Below, one piece after another: positions 22,939 to 32,678 of a stretch of 64,000 nucleotides of DNA (positions within the stretch are counted from its first letter, which is position 1; the number at the start of each line of letters is the position of its first letter). The translations under genes and the position numbers were made by a program. Source of the stretch: Choristoneura fumiferana (Eukaryota > Arthropoda > Insecta > Lepidoptera > Tortricidae). Location of the stretch: contig NC_133496.1 of assembly GCF_025370935.1 (NCBI RefSeq), positions 9,878,629-9,942,628 on the forward strand. The letters run 5' to 3'. Under the pieces are notes generated by a model. That model ran no database searches, was not told the DNA's origin, and was given only the letters and a program-made list of their open reading frames with translations.

Positions 22939-23000
22939 AAATCTACCACCGGTTCGGAAAAGCCTCTGTTGAGAAGAATCCGGCAAGAAACTCAAGAACT
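22939..23000 (-). mobile_element. Inverted 3' end fragment of the same LINE family
   Basis: 'atctaccaccggttcgga' to 'aagaatccggcaagaaactc' is the reverse complement of about 22340-22395 in the adjacent LINE, with a few mismatches. Confidence 0.75.
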
Positions 23001-23635
23001 TTGTAAGGAGTCTTAATCGGCAGTGTTCTTAGCTATGAATTAAGAAAATTTGAATATTATCAACTCTTTTGTAGTTGCAGAGGTTATTAAATGAAATATC
23101 ATTAAGACCCGGTGTAAAAAATAACTGACTACGCGGCATTAAAAAAAAACTTGCAGGATACAATGCAATACAATGAGGGCTATCGTTTTTTGTCTCACTA
23201 GATGGCGCACTGTTGCGTGAGGTTTTTAAGTATGGCTTTCAAAGTCTACTATTACGGGCGTGAAAACAAAGTTTAGATTAAAATCATATTTAATACACCT
23301 TAAAACCGTACCATGAAAATATCGAGCATGCCACAGTGTTGCATAGTCCCCGTTTTGTTCGGAAAAAAGGGAGGAAAAAGGTTTCCGAAAGACAAAACTG
23401 TCTCAAAACACAGACATTCATTGCCCCGGAACGCATATTTGCCATAATTAATTTCAGATATTGCAAAATATTCACAAAATTATTCTAATTATAAGTAAAC
23501 CCGCGTAGCTCACCCAAAAACTATGAGATTTGACATTTCGGAGACCTCACGCTACACTAGCGCCTCTAGTGGCGAATTTATACGCGATAGCCCCAATTAC
23601 TGTTTACTGAACACCGCAATAGTAGGTAAGCGATA
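23001..23635. other. Intergenic, nothing recognised
   Basis: No supported gene or classified repeat. 'gtttaaaa'-type AT-rich sequence alternates with a short GC-richer patch near 23350-23420. Confidence 0.4.
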
Positions 23636-23735
23636 TAAAGAATCGGCTAAGTGCAAGTCGGACTCGCGCACGAAGGTTTCCGTATCATTATCTATACAAC
23701 ATTAGACATTAGTAAAAAACGGCAAAAAAATAAGT
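23636..23735 (+). repeat. Unclassified repeat (AAGTGCAAGTCGGACTCGCGC type), left end
   Basis: 'aatcggctaagtgcaagtcg' then 'actcgcgcacgaaggtttcc' is the left end of the family at 7564-8146. The copy is cut at about 23735 by a LINE 3' end. Confidence 0.55.
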
Positions 23736-23740
23736 ATGTA

Positions 23741-23870
23741 TTGTATGTAAACTCTTTATTGTACAAAAGAAAATTAACAAAATACAACTGACAAACTTTA
23801 AGATACTTGTATAAAGTACTACTAGTACTACTAGTAGTTGTAGTAGTACTTGTATAAGTTTGTTGTATGA
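23741..23870 (-). mobile_element. LINE 3' end with (TACTAG) repeats
   Basis: 'tgtaaactctttattgtacaaaagaaaat' (split by short differences) matches 18530 onwards. It is followed by a low-complexity TACTAG/TAGTAG palindromic stretch at about 23817-23850. Confidence 0.55.
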
Positions 23871-23871
23871 G

Positions 23872-24272
23872 AGCCCCCAATAACAATAGGTCTTTCAAAA
23901 TCATTAGGGGATTGCTGAAACGATTTTTCGATTCTGTGATTTGTTTGCAACATATTCAACTTTAAAGTGCAAATTTTAATTAAAATCGAGCGCCCCCCCC
24001 TCTAAAATCTAAACCGGTGGGTGGAAAATTTTGGAAAAATTCAGAATTGTAGTAAGTTTATCAAACTTTCAAGGAAAACTATAACGGCTAAGTTTGCTTG
24101 AGAACTATTAGTAGTTTAAGAGTAAATAGCAGCTTTAGGTATAAAATATACCTAAACTTGGAAGATTCCGTATCAAATACGAAATTCTTAGAAAAATATT
24201 ACTTATTTCATTCGTAATGGCTACGGAACCCTATATTGGGGGTGTCCGGCACGTTCTTGGCCGGTTTTTAAA
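23872..24272 (-). repeat. Unclassified repeat (GGTTCCGTAGCC family), reverse copy
   Basis: Reverse relative of 7564-8146. Shared pieces include 'aaagtgcaaattttaattaaaatcga', 'ataacggctaagtttgcttga' and the right end 'ggctacggaaccctatat' with 'ttcttggccggttttt' (each broken by mismatches). Confidence 0.65.
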
Positions 24273-24282
24273 ACTACGAGTA

Positions 24283-24352
24283 CCAGCGCTTTCGGAAAGA
24301 CCATCATTGCCAAGAAGAATGCGCCGCAAGAAACTTGGCAGAAAGTTTTTTT
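24283..24352 (-). mobile_element. LINE 3' end fragment, related type
   Basis: 'agcgctttcggaaagacc' and 'aagaagaatgcgccgcaag' followed by 'aaacttggca' are a diverged version of the LINE 3' region at 22340-22395, in reverse. A T-run follows. Confidence 0.5.
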
Positions 24353-25074
24353 TTTTCAAAATGATTTTCTAATATTAAAAAAATATTTCCCTACTTATGG
24401 TATTTTCTTGGGAACTTCGACGTCGCGGGCCTGTGACTAGAAATTAAACTAAAAATATACAAGTTTAAACAAACACTTCATTGCATGTTTGAGAAACAAC
24501 ACTTACGGTTTATCACAACATCTCACAATGAGTTGGCAACAACAGAAAACCTGGCTAGTGTAAAGAAAAATCAGAATATAACGTCCATAGCGTTAACAAA
24601 ACAAAGGACAGAGTTGTGTCAAGTCATGATTATCACTTTTGCATTCACGAATTATTAGCATCACTGTAACAGTGATGCTCTGTGATAACAAGTGATGAGA
24701 AGTCGCGGTATAAGTTTGTAATAAAGTCTGAGTTACAATTAAATTCTAAGTAAAGTAAATGCGAAAGTGAGTTTGTATGTTTATTTGTAAAGCTTTCACG
24801 CTTTAAGTAATCGAGCGAATAGGAAGACATTTGGAATTGAGATAATTAAAATTCCTGGGAATGGCTTAAGATAGTTTATATCTATCTAGAAAAGATAGAA
24901 AGATCTCTCGGGATAGGAAAACCAATTTTTCCCAGATGAAGTCGCGAGAAACTGATAGTAATAGATAAACAAATAATTGGTCAAAGAAGCCGTAAAAGGA
25001 TTACGCCAGTCGACCTACCTATTTTGCGCGTCATAAACACTAGGCTACCACCATGAGTAGTCTATAAGAACCAT
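24353..25074. other. Intergenic, nothing recognised
   Basis: AT-rich. Segments near 24760-24960 ('gcgaaagtgagtttgtatgtt', 'gatgaagtcgcgagaa') resemble worn Helitron-like copies but are too diverged to bound. Confidence 0.4.
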
Positions 25075-25155
25075 CGCTAGAAAACCTGATTTCAAATAAA
25101 AAAACCGCATTCAAATCAGTTCACCCGTTTAAGAGCTATGGTGCCATGGTCTACC
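25075..25155 (-). repeat. CCGACGCAAAA-family repeat, internal fragment
   Basis: 'catcgctagaaaacctgatttc' and 'cacccgtttaagagctatgg' match 860-935. The outer ends are missing. Confidence 0.6.
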
Positions 25156-25882
25156 CTAAAATTTTTGTTAATACGAGTAAGTATAACATTTTCGTACTGA
25201 TTTGTGGTTTGTAAATAAATAATAGTTGTATTGTATTGTATTGTTTTTGTAGACCGCTATTGCTCATGACTTAACCCCCGAATTACTCTTACAATTGTAC
25301 CTAAGTAGTATTTACTAGTTATGACATGTTACTTTCTTCATAGTATTTAATATGGGCGGAACCGGATCTTGGGATTGTCACAGTGAACAATACTGAAACA
25401 TGTTTTGGTGCACGTGGAGAAACTGGCTTATTGTAAATGGAAAACAACTGCAAAAAACTGTTGTACGAGAATTGAATTATCACACAACAGTTTGTTTGTT
25501 TGTTTGTCATATAAATATTGTTCTGGACTAGCCTTTACCTGCAGCATCGCTCGTGTACCATATGTTACCAAATATTTTACCAAATTTCCGTACATGTGTG
25601 TTTCGAAAATTACAGTTTTCATTACGTTTTCCCATCAGGATAAGTACGCCTTTATATTTAGCGCTCTTTTTATGTGACCTTTTTGTATAATGAAGATCAA
25701 TAAACAAACAAACGTTTTAAGAAGAACTCTCGTGCAAAATGTTTCCTTGTTTCCCGTACATGACCATCTTACATAACCAGCATTGATAGGGGTCTAGGTA
25801 TGTCCGTTACCAATCTAAAGTGATTTTAATATAATGCTTAGGAGCCAGGGGTCTGCTGACACGGAATATTGATAGAATTTTA
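25156..25882. other. Intergenic with small retroposon tails
   Basis: A 'gtaaataaataatagttg' plus (TATTG)n tail at 25213-25247 looks like a LINE 3' end. The rest shows nothing I recognise. Confidence 0.4.
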
Positions 25883-26273
25883 TGTCGGGCCCGATCGTAA
25901 AATCCGCCAGATCACGTAATTCCTAGGCATATCGTGAAATGGCGCCATTTCATTCATGATATGCCTAAAAGTTGGCCAGGTATATCACGATGTGCCTGAA
26001 AAACAATACGGCAGATCGATTAGAGCAACGAATTCGTACGTAAGAGTTAGGAATCTCTATACCGAGCACATCTTGATATGCAGAAAAAAGAATAATTTAG
26101 GCACGACGAGCGAAGCGAGGAGTTGTTAGTATGATTTGTGACCACAAAGCACGGGCCGAGCGAGCGAAGCCAGCGTGCCGCGGCAGCGTCCGACGACCGA
26201 TAATATATGGCGGCGTTCCATGATTTGCCTAGGAATTAAATGATCTGGCGGATTTTACTATCGGCCGCCGACT
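25883..26273. mobile_element. TA-flanked MITE with TGTCGGGCCCGATCG ends
   Basis: Long terminal inverted repeats ('gatcgtaaaatccgccagatc' type on the left, its complement at 26243-26273) are flanked by TA on both sides. The inner copies of 'aggcatatc' are also inverted. The core holds 'gagcgagcgaag' and 'gtgccgcggcagcg', shared with 5335-5545 and with the MITE at 30944-31454. There is no transposase. The TA flank would fit a Tc1/mariner-like mover, but that is inference. Confidence 0.75.
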
Positions 26274-26298
26274 TATAAAAATTTGTACGGAGCTGTTG

Positions 26299-26340
26299 GT
26301 TCGAGAGTCTGACTCGAACGTGGCCGGTATTTTTTAGTTT
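26299..26340 (-). repeat. End fragment of the GGTTCCGTAGCC-family repeat
   Basis: 'gagagtctgactcgaacg' and 'tggccggtattttt' correspond to the reverse of the left end seen at 23640-23670. Confidence 0.45.
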
Positions 26341-26372
26341 ACTAGTTTAATTTTAATTTAGAAAAGAAATAC

Positions 26373-26554
26373 TATTAAAATACACTTATATAGATAAATA
26401 CATACTTAAATACATATTTATTGAACATCCAAGACCCGAGAACAAACATTCAATTTCGTATTATTCATACAAATATCTGCCAAGGCCGGGAATCAAACCC
26501 GGTACCTCAAGCTTCGTAGTCAAGTTCTCTAACCACTTGGCCCTCCGGTCGTCA
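26373..26554 (-). mobile_element. tRNA-derived SINE, reverse orientation
   Basis: The minus strand begins 'tgacgaccggagggccaagtgg' (spanning a few differences) and has a canonical B-box in 'ggtttgattcccgg'. The body runs 'gaacaaacattcaat' to 'atttaagtatgtatttatct' in element sense. It is the same family as 9184-9635 and better preserved in the head. Confidence 0.8.
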
Positions 26555-26895
26555 AATATGATGTTGATTATTGTGTGATTTTTTTATTTCATTTAAACAT
26601 TCTTTGTTTCATACATCGAATTCGTTTACACTGAATCTAACTTCCTATAAAATAGACCGAGTAACAGTTCCCAAGCGTATGGTGGGAATTGGGGACTTCA
26701 CATACTTGTATTAGGCCAATAACACACACGCCTCAAACGTACATACACACATACATCAAACTTAATACAGATGGGGCAGAAGCATGCAAGCTACCTACTT
26801 GTAAAATAATTTACAAACTATGATTCATGTGTTCTCGGCTTTAATTCCGTTTTCTCCTCATCAGATCAAGTCACAAGGCACTTCATACTTTTTAA

Positions 26896-27025
26896 CCTCC
26901 GACGCAATAAGAGGGGTGTTATAAGTTTGACCGCTATGTGTGTCTGTCTGTCTGTGACACCGTAGCTCTTAAACGGGTAGACCGATTTTAATGCGGTTTT
27001 ATTTATTTGAAAGCAGGGTTTTATC
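26896..27025 (+). repeat. CCGACGCAAAA-family repeat, left part
   Basis: 'aacctccgacgcaataagag' then 'gttataagtttgaccgctatg' and 'cgtagctcttaaacgggta'. It is truncated at about 27020. See 39469-39801 for a fuller copy. Confidence 0.65.
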
Positions 27026-27210
27026 TACTCGTAGGTACCTACAGGTTTATTGTACCTTGTCTTTGTCGATATGTTTTAAAATTCCTTCTTTGTTATAATC
27101 TCTTTTCGCTTGGCATAGTTATAACATTACCGAATTCATATTGCATAACTTTAGGGTAGATATTATGTTAATCAAATCACATCAAATAAAAATATCCGTA
27201 CAGATAGTCA

Positions 27211-28096
27211 TTGGTCGAGTGGCGACCACGAATCGAAAGACGAAGTGTAGGCAGACCTCCCACTAGGTGGACTGACGACATCGTGAGAGTTGCGGGCAGC
27301 AGGTGGATACAAGTTGCGAGTTGTCGTTCATTGTGGTATTCTAAAAGAAAGAAAGAAAGAAAGAAAGAAAGAAGACATTTATTCACTTACACAGAAGACA
27401 CACATATACAGCAAAATTAACACAAATAAAATAAAAAAATACAGAAAAACACATGAAAACATTAAATACAATATACACAATGTTGTGTGTCCCCGCGAAA
27501 GTGAAACGGTCGCTGACTCAGCATTATGCTGAAGCGTTAAACGCCTGCAGCGCTGATTTTCTGCCAGAACCGTCTGTGACTCACGGAACGATACACAAAT
27601 ATAATAAATAAATAAACCACTTATCTATACATACACAAATAAACTTAAGAGAAAAAATAATAATAATAACTATAACAAACCAAGAAATAAATAAATTACA
27701 ACGAACAATAATTAAAGAAAGAAGAAAAAATGGATTGTTTAAAAACATCAGGCCGGCACATTAATGTGGTTGGCATGTCAAAGTGCTGGATAGGGAAAGG
27801 ATTTTTGGAGCGTCAACAAGTAATCCTTCAGCTTGCGCTTGAAGGTATACCCACTACACGCTCCTTGGATAGGGGGAGGAATATCATTCCAGCACTTGGA
27901 CGCCGCAAACTTAAAACTTCCGCGGAATGCTGCAGTCCGGTGCTTGGGCACAAGAGCCATTGCGCTCCTGCGCTCACTCCTCGACCAAACAATTTTACTG
28001 TGTGGTTTTTTTTGTGTGTGTTGTGTGTGTGTCTAAGAGGGAGGCCTTTGTTCAGCATTGGACGTCTTGCGGCTGATGATGATTATAATTATCCCT
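27211..28096 (+). mobile_element. RTE-type LINE 3' end, split by a later LINE insertion
   Basis: The left piece 27211-27344 codes VEWRPRIERRSVGRPPTRW and continues to the AGSRWIQVASCRS block. The right piece 28032-28096 continues with 'gggaggcctttgttcagcat', 'ggacgtcttgcggctgatg' and the (ATG)n-type tail. The two join exactly as in the uninterrupted copy at 30346-30778. Confidence 0.8.
27345..28031 (-). mobile_element. LINE C-terminal/3' UTR fragment inserted in an RTE
   Basis: Minus-strand insertion of about 687 bp. On the minus strand 27778-27960 encodes a typical non-LTR RT C-terminus, FRGSFKFAASKCWNDIPPPI followed by a FKRKLKDYLL-type end. It ends in a (TTTC)n tail (the (GAAA)n run at 27346-27372). 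Short direct repeats TCTAA (27340-27344, 28032-28036) flank it and fit a target-site duplication. It is strongly 5'-truncated. Confidence 0.75.
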
Positions 28097-28109
28097 AATA
28101 AACAAATGC

Positions 28110-28177
28110 TCAAGCCCTCTTATTCTGAGAGGAGGCCTGTGCCCAGCATTGCGATGTATATAAACTGGAATGATGAT
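28110..28177 (+). mobile_element. SINE 3' tail fragment
   Basis: 'aagccctcttattctgagag' 'gaggcctgtgcccagcattg' and 'gatgatgatt' match the 3' tail of the SINE family at 2971-3251 and 54201-54307. Confidence 0.65.
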
Positions 28178-28240
28178 GATTATTAATATTATAAATGCAA
28201 GAGTAACTTCGTCTGCCTTGCGCCCTGTTTATTATAATGA

Positions 28241-28455
28241 CTAGCTTTTGCCCGCGACTTCGTTCGCATGGAATTTGGTTATCGCGAGCTGTTCCCTCGG
28301 GAACTGTGCATTAATTTTAAAATAGCCTATGTCACTCTCTGGCCGAAAAACTATCTCTACGCCAAAAATCACGTCGATCCATCACTCCGTTTCGACGTGA
28401 AAGGCGGACAAACATACAAACACGCACACGTTCACATTTATAACATTAGTATGGA
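28241..28455 (-). mobile_element. Helitron-like (Lep1-type) element, complete ends
   Basis: A reverse copy of 215 bp. On the minus strand it starts TCC-ATACTAATGTTATAAATG and ends GCAAAAGCTAG, flanked by A and T. It is short and has no coding capacity. Confidence 0.75.
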
Positions 28456-29253
28456 TTTAGATGAATTTGGTAATACAGATAGCTTGAAATCCAGGGAATA
28501 ACATAGGATTAATTCATATTTCGGAAAATTGCACAGTACCCGCGAGACTGCGATAAACGAATTCTTCACAGAGTCACAGATAACAGCTACTTACAATGAA
28601 TCATTAAAAAACTCTTAAAATTTACCTCTTTAACAGTTAAGTGTTTCTGTTAACAAGTCAAACTGCAACAATGTAATGCCCTGCGACAGGCTAACGTAAG
28701 ACTATATAATATCGCTTTGTTTTAAACTCAAGCTGACCGGAAGCAACATAACACTGCCACTGCAACCGAACGACCCCGGAAAGAAAATACCCACAGATCT
28801 TACCAATGAGGAGAAAACCCATTTAAACCCTACATTTTACATTCAGACTGTGCCCAGAAGCGATAGACGGATTTGTCTGTCCGCCAAGCTTTGCAACCTG
28901 AGATCTTATACGCCAATAACAAACCTGTCCTCTAAAGGGTTAAGGCGTAAAATCCCTTGAAGAATCTTCGATGAATATGTACGATGAACTCTCTCTAGTT
29001 TCATTGTTTGTGCATGATTGTCAATAGTACCTTTTATGTGACGCCGGCAATTATATGGCATTGAGGGCTTTGTATTTGCGGTTGAAGACTGATTGTCTGT
29101 TCGTATGCAGTTTAGATTTAGACAAAGGTGAGCTCTTAAGTGTTGGATTGACGCATTGATTTCGTAAAGATTACGATTTGGTCTTTACTGTGTCGACCAA
29201 ATAGGAACTGTACCGACCTACTATACTTTTTCACAGTTGATCTACAGTTAGAA
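28456..29253. other. Intergenic, nothing recognised
   Basis: No supported open frame or repeat. Confidence 0.45.
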
Positions 29254-29466
29254 GTTTATTTATTTCATTACAATGAATATAATAATACATGTAAAGTTAC
29301 AAAATATTTGCTAAGTATATCTTTATTTAATTCATTCAAGCTCGCATCATAAGACAAACATCTATTTAAGTATGTATCAAAATTAAGTAAGTAACTAGTT
29401 AAGTCTATAGAAATAAAACAAAATAAAATTAAACTAAACAGTTTCATTAAATTAACAAAATACTTA
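29254..29466 (-). repeat. Probable LINE 3' UTR, reverse orientation
   Basis: It opens with 'tttatttatttcattacaatg', the complement of an AAATAAA-type 3' end. It is AT-rich with no coding remnant, so classification is weak. Confidence 0.35.
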
Positions 29467-29468
29467 AA

Positions 29469-29850
29469 TCCTAATAATATTATAAATGTGATTTTGTGAG
29501 TGAGTGAGTGAGTGAGTATGTTTGTTACTTCTTCACGCTGAAACAGCTGGACGGATTTGCATGAAATTTGGCAAAAAGTTAGTTTATAACCTGGATTAAA
29601 ACATAGAATACTTTTTATACCTATATTCCCACGGGACAGGGATAAAATCTCTAAATAACAACCGATGGGCTTAGAGTCATGAATTTTGGTGTGTAGGTAG
29701 CGTAGCTTGACGTCTGGAATAACACAGGCTTCTTTTAATCCCGATATTCCCACGGGATAGGGATAAAATCTCGAAATAATAACCGCTGGGTTTAGAGTCA
29801 TTAAATTTGGCATTAATTTAACGTCAATGAAAACCACGATGTAATTTTAG
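29469..29850 (+). mobile_element. Helitron-like (Lep1-type) element, 3'-truncated
   Basis: It starts A-TC-CTAATAATATTATAAATG and contains (GAGT)n at about 29497-29516. Two copies of the 'cccacggga(c/t)agggataaaatct' segment follow (about 29627 and 29750). It stops after 'aaaaccacgatgtaatttta', before the usual GC-rich 3' end. Confidence 0.7.
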
Positions 29851-29880
29851 GATAAGTAGTCAAAAAGAATAAAAATCAAT

Positions 29881-30345
29881 AAACTAAACTAAAAATACCC
29901 TCCCTGCATCGTGCCCGGTTCCAAAGTCCCCATTATCCCGGCAGCATATCCCCTCTGTACAGCAATGGACACCTGTTGAACCAGCCACGATCCAGACCGG
30001 GGATCGGTGACCGAGGAGATATAAAATTATAATTAAATCAACTAAATTAAATCAATTAGTAAAATTTAATTTAATTAAACTATACAATGTCATTTCATTA
30101 ATTAAAATGCATATACTTAACTAGAAATAAAAACGATAGTTTAGTTAAAAGATAGTTTTGATTAAAGACTCGAATGAAATTGCTTTGATGTTTCACGTTT
30201 GAAGGAGTGTGTTTTCAGGGTAATATTGTAATGATTTTTTTCCTTATCGATTAAAAGTATTTATTGGCGCTTTTCGTTAAAGTTTTTGAGATCCGTATGT
30301 TTCTGGATTTTGATTGCGTATTCGCATCCTACCGACCAGTGTGCG
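29881..30345. other. Unassigned; a GC-richer patch then AT-rich DNA
   Basis: 29888-30010 is clearly GC-richer than its surroundings ('tgcatcgtgcccggttcc', 'accagccacgatccagacc'). It may be a fragment of a transposon coding region, but I could not identify it. The rest is AT-rich. Confidence 0.35.
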
Positions 30346-30778
30346 TTACCAGTGATGACTTATGGCGCTGAGACGTGGTCCTTGACTGTTTGGCCACTTA
30401 GAGAGGCTCAAAGACACGCAACGAGCTATGGAGAGAGCAATGCTTGGAGTTTCTTTGCGCGATAGAATCCGGAATACGGGAATTCGTCGAAGAACTATAG
30501 TCACTGACATAGCTGGAAAAATATGCAAATTGAAGTGGCAATGGGCATCACTCGAAGAACAGGTAACCTTTGGGGGAGAAAAGTCCTCGAGTGGCGGCCA
30601 CGAACCGAAAGACGAAGCATTGGCAGGCCTCCCGCCAGGTGGACTGCAACATCGTGAAAGTTGCGGGAAACTGGTGGATGCAAGTGGCGAGTTGTCGTTC
30701 ATTGTTGAGTTCTAAGGGGGAGGCTTTTGTCCAGCAGTGGACGTCTTCCGGCTGATAATGATGATGATGATGATTCAC
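30346..30778 (+). mobile_element. RTE-type LINE 3' end, longest copy here
   Basis: Plus strand. The remnant starts in VMTYGAETW-like coding ('gtgatgacttatggcgctgag'). It passes QRAMERAMLGVSLRDRIRN, TDIAGKICKLKWQWA and the AGNWWMQVASCRS block, then ends with 'ccagcagtggacgtcttcc' and (ATG)n. There are frame breaks, including one between the SLRDR and WPLREAQRH parts, so it is non-functional. Confidence 0.85.
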
Positions 30779-30864
30779 ACATCCTAATAATTTGAAATAA
30801 TCGTGTAAGGTATTATTTAAATTTAAATCAAATCAAAACTTAAGTGCGCACAAATTTATGCACA

Positions 30865-30940
30865 ATACAATACAATAAAATAACTCTTTATTGCACACCG
30901 GCACACAGACAGCACAAGCAGTACAGAAAACGCAGTTATA
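30865..30940 (-). mobile_element. LINE 3' tail, reverse
   Basis: 'caatacaataaaataactct' then 'ttattgcacaccggcacac' is an inverted LINE 3' end with an (ATTG)n-like tail. The MITE at 30944 abuts it. Confidence 0.5.
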
Positions 30941-30943
30941 ATA

Positions 30944-31454
30944 TGTCGGCGGCCGATCGTAAAATCCGCCAGATCACGAAATTCCTAGGCATATCCTGAA
31001 ATGGTGCAATTTCATTGATATTATGCCTAAAAGTTGGCCAGGCATATCACGATTCGTCGATATTCCTAGCTCTACACCGGGCACATCGTGATATGCCGAA
31101 AAAAGGAAAAATTTAGGTACGACGAGCGAAGCGAGGAGTGGTTTGCATGAACTGTGACCACAACGCACGAGCCGAGCGAGCGAAGCGAGCGTGCCGCGGC
31201 AGCGGCCGGCGAAGTGTCAGAACTGATATGGCGGCGTTTCATGATATGCCTAGGAATTTCATGATCTGCATAAACTGGCCAAATCATGAAATGGTGGCGT
31301 TTCATGATCTGCCTAAACGTCACTAGGCAAATCGTTAAACGGTGAGTTTTTAACGATGTGACGTATATCCCTTGGCCTATTCATTAAATGGCGCCATTTC
31401 ACGATATGCCTAGGAATTTCGTGATTTGGCGGATTTTAGGATCGGCCGCCGACA
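30944..31454. mobile_element. TA-flanked MITE with about 50-bp TIRs (TGTCGGCGGCCGATC)
   Basis: The left end (30944-30995) and right end (31403-31454) are inverted repeats with about 3 mismatches over 50 bp. They run from TGTCGGCGGCCGATC through 'aaaatccgcca' and 'aattcctaggcatatc'. TA lies immediately outside both ends. Sub-terminal 'catgatatgcctag'-type repeats recur in both orientations. The core (31115-31210) has 'acgagcgaagcgagg', 'gagcgagcgaagcgagcg' and 'gccgcggcagcggccggcg'. There is no transposase. Confidence 0.85.
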
Positions 31455-31456
31455 TA

Positions 31457-32678
31457 TTATTATACACAGAGACTTTCTGAGATATAAGATAATATAAGCA
31501 AAAAAGCACACAAAATTATTTTAATCTACAAACCAAATTTTGAAAAATCTACATGATTCAAATTCGAAAAATTCGCGACAGGATGTGTGTTAAGTCATCC
31601 GAATGCCAAATTCTTGGGTAACAGAAGAAAGTCTTCTTACATCATTGCTCGAAGCACCATCGGTGACCTCTTTAAAGTTCCTACGCGTCACGAACTAACA
31701 TAATTCGTCTCTTTATATGCGTATCCTGAGATACTTTCGCTTCTAGAAAATACTCTAAATGGTCTTATACTTTTGGTCTTCACGTACGGTCAAGTGTGAT
31801 GGATATAATATGAATGACTTTAGAAAGCGGCAGATTTTTTTGCGGTGATCGTCTTTTCAAAGGTTTGTAAATTAGGAATATTGCTAAAATGGTATTACGC
31901 AATAGTTTTACTATTGTGTCAATTTTGAGCACCAAGAGTCATTTTAATGTTCTCTTTTCGACAAACCGAAATCATTTCTATTCTAAAAACGAAACTGTAA
32001 TAGAATCCTTTTTCTATAGGTTATTTTAAAAAGCTGTTAAGCTAAAGAACATTATGATACTTTCTTTCAAAGATACACCTAAATTATCACAATTAAGGTA
32101 AAACCGGGTCACTGAACAATTTCTTTATGTACTTTATGAGTTTAAGATATTGTAGATAAATGTAACTAGTAATCTAGATATATGTACCTGTATTGCTCTA
32201 TATCAAAATGCTTTGCTGCTAAAGTCGAATAAGTACTTATACTTACAGACGGAACATTTCTCAAATAGGTGTTTAGAGCGTTTATGAATTTGTAAATTTG
32301 AAAATATAATAGTCAAATTTAAAATTTGCTACGGTAACAAAAACTTAAAAGTTGACACTTAAGATTAAAATTTATACTCAAAGCTGACTGGCATAAAAAA
32401 ACAAGAAAGCTAACTCTAAACATAAGTAAATGCTTTCAAAATGGTGGCATTCAAACACCAGTGACCCTAAAGTCCGCTATGCTAACCCCCTTTTTCGTCC
32501 ATAAAAAAATCTCGCATATGCGTGTTAATATGCTTTATGCCCAAACTATGACTATTTACATTTCGTCATACGTCCCACCCGGCGTGACATATGAGACATC
32601 CGCGCAGGAGGGGGGACAGAAAATAAAACTGACGGGTGCAAGGCAATTCCTAACAATTGTACATTCGCTGTCGTTGAG
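31457..32678. other. Upstream region of Osiris gene 2
   Basis: AT-rich with no repeats that I recognise. Just before the ATG (32580-32678) the composition becomes GC-richer. There is no convincing TATA box, although 'aaaataaaac' at about 32619 is a weak candidate. Confidence 0.4.

Noticed and set aside
27290..27532. Lys-rich plus-strand frame
   Set aside because: The Lys runs are a (GAAA)n LINE tail read in frame.
29268..29837. 189-codon minus-strand frame
   Set aside because: It runs through a LINE-like tail and a Helitron-like element in antisense. Its length comes from a duplicated repeat segment, not from a gene.
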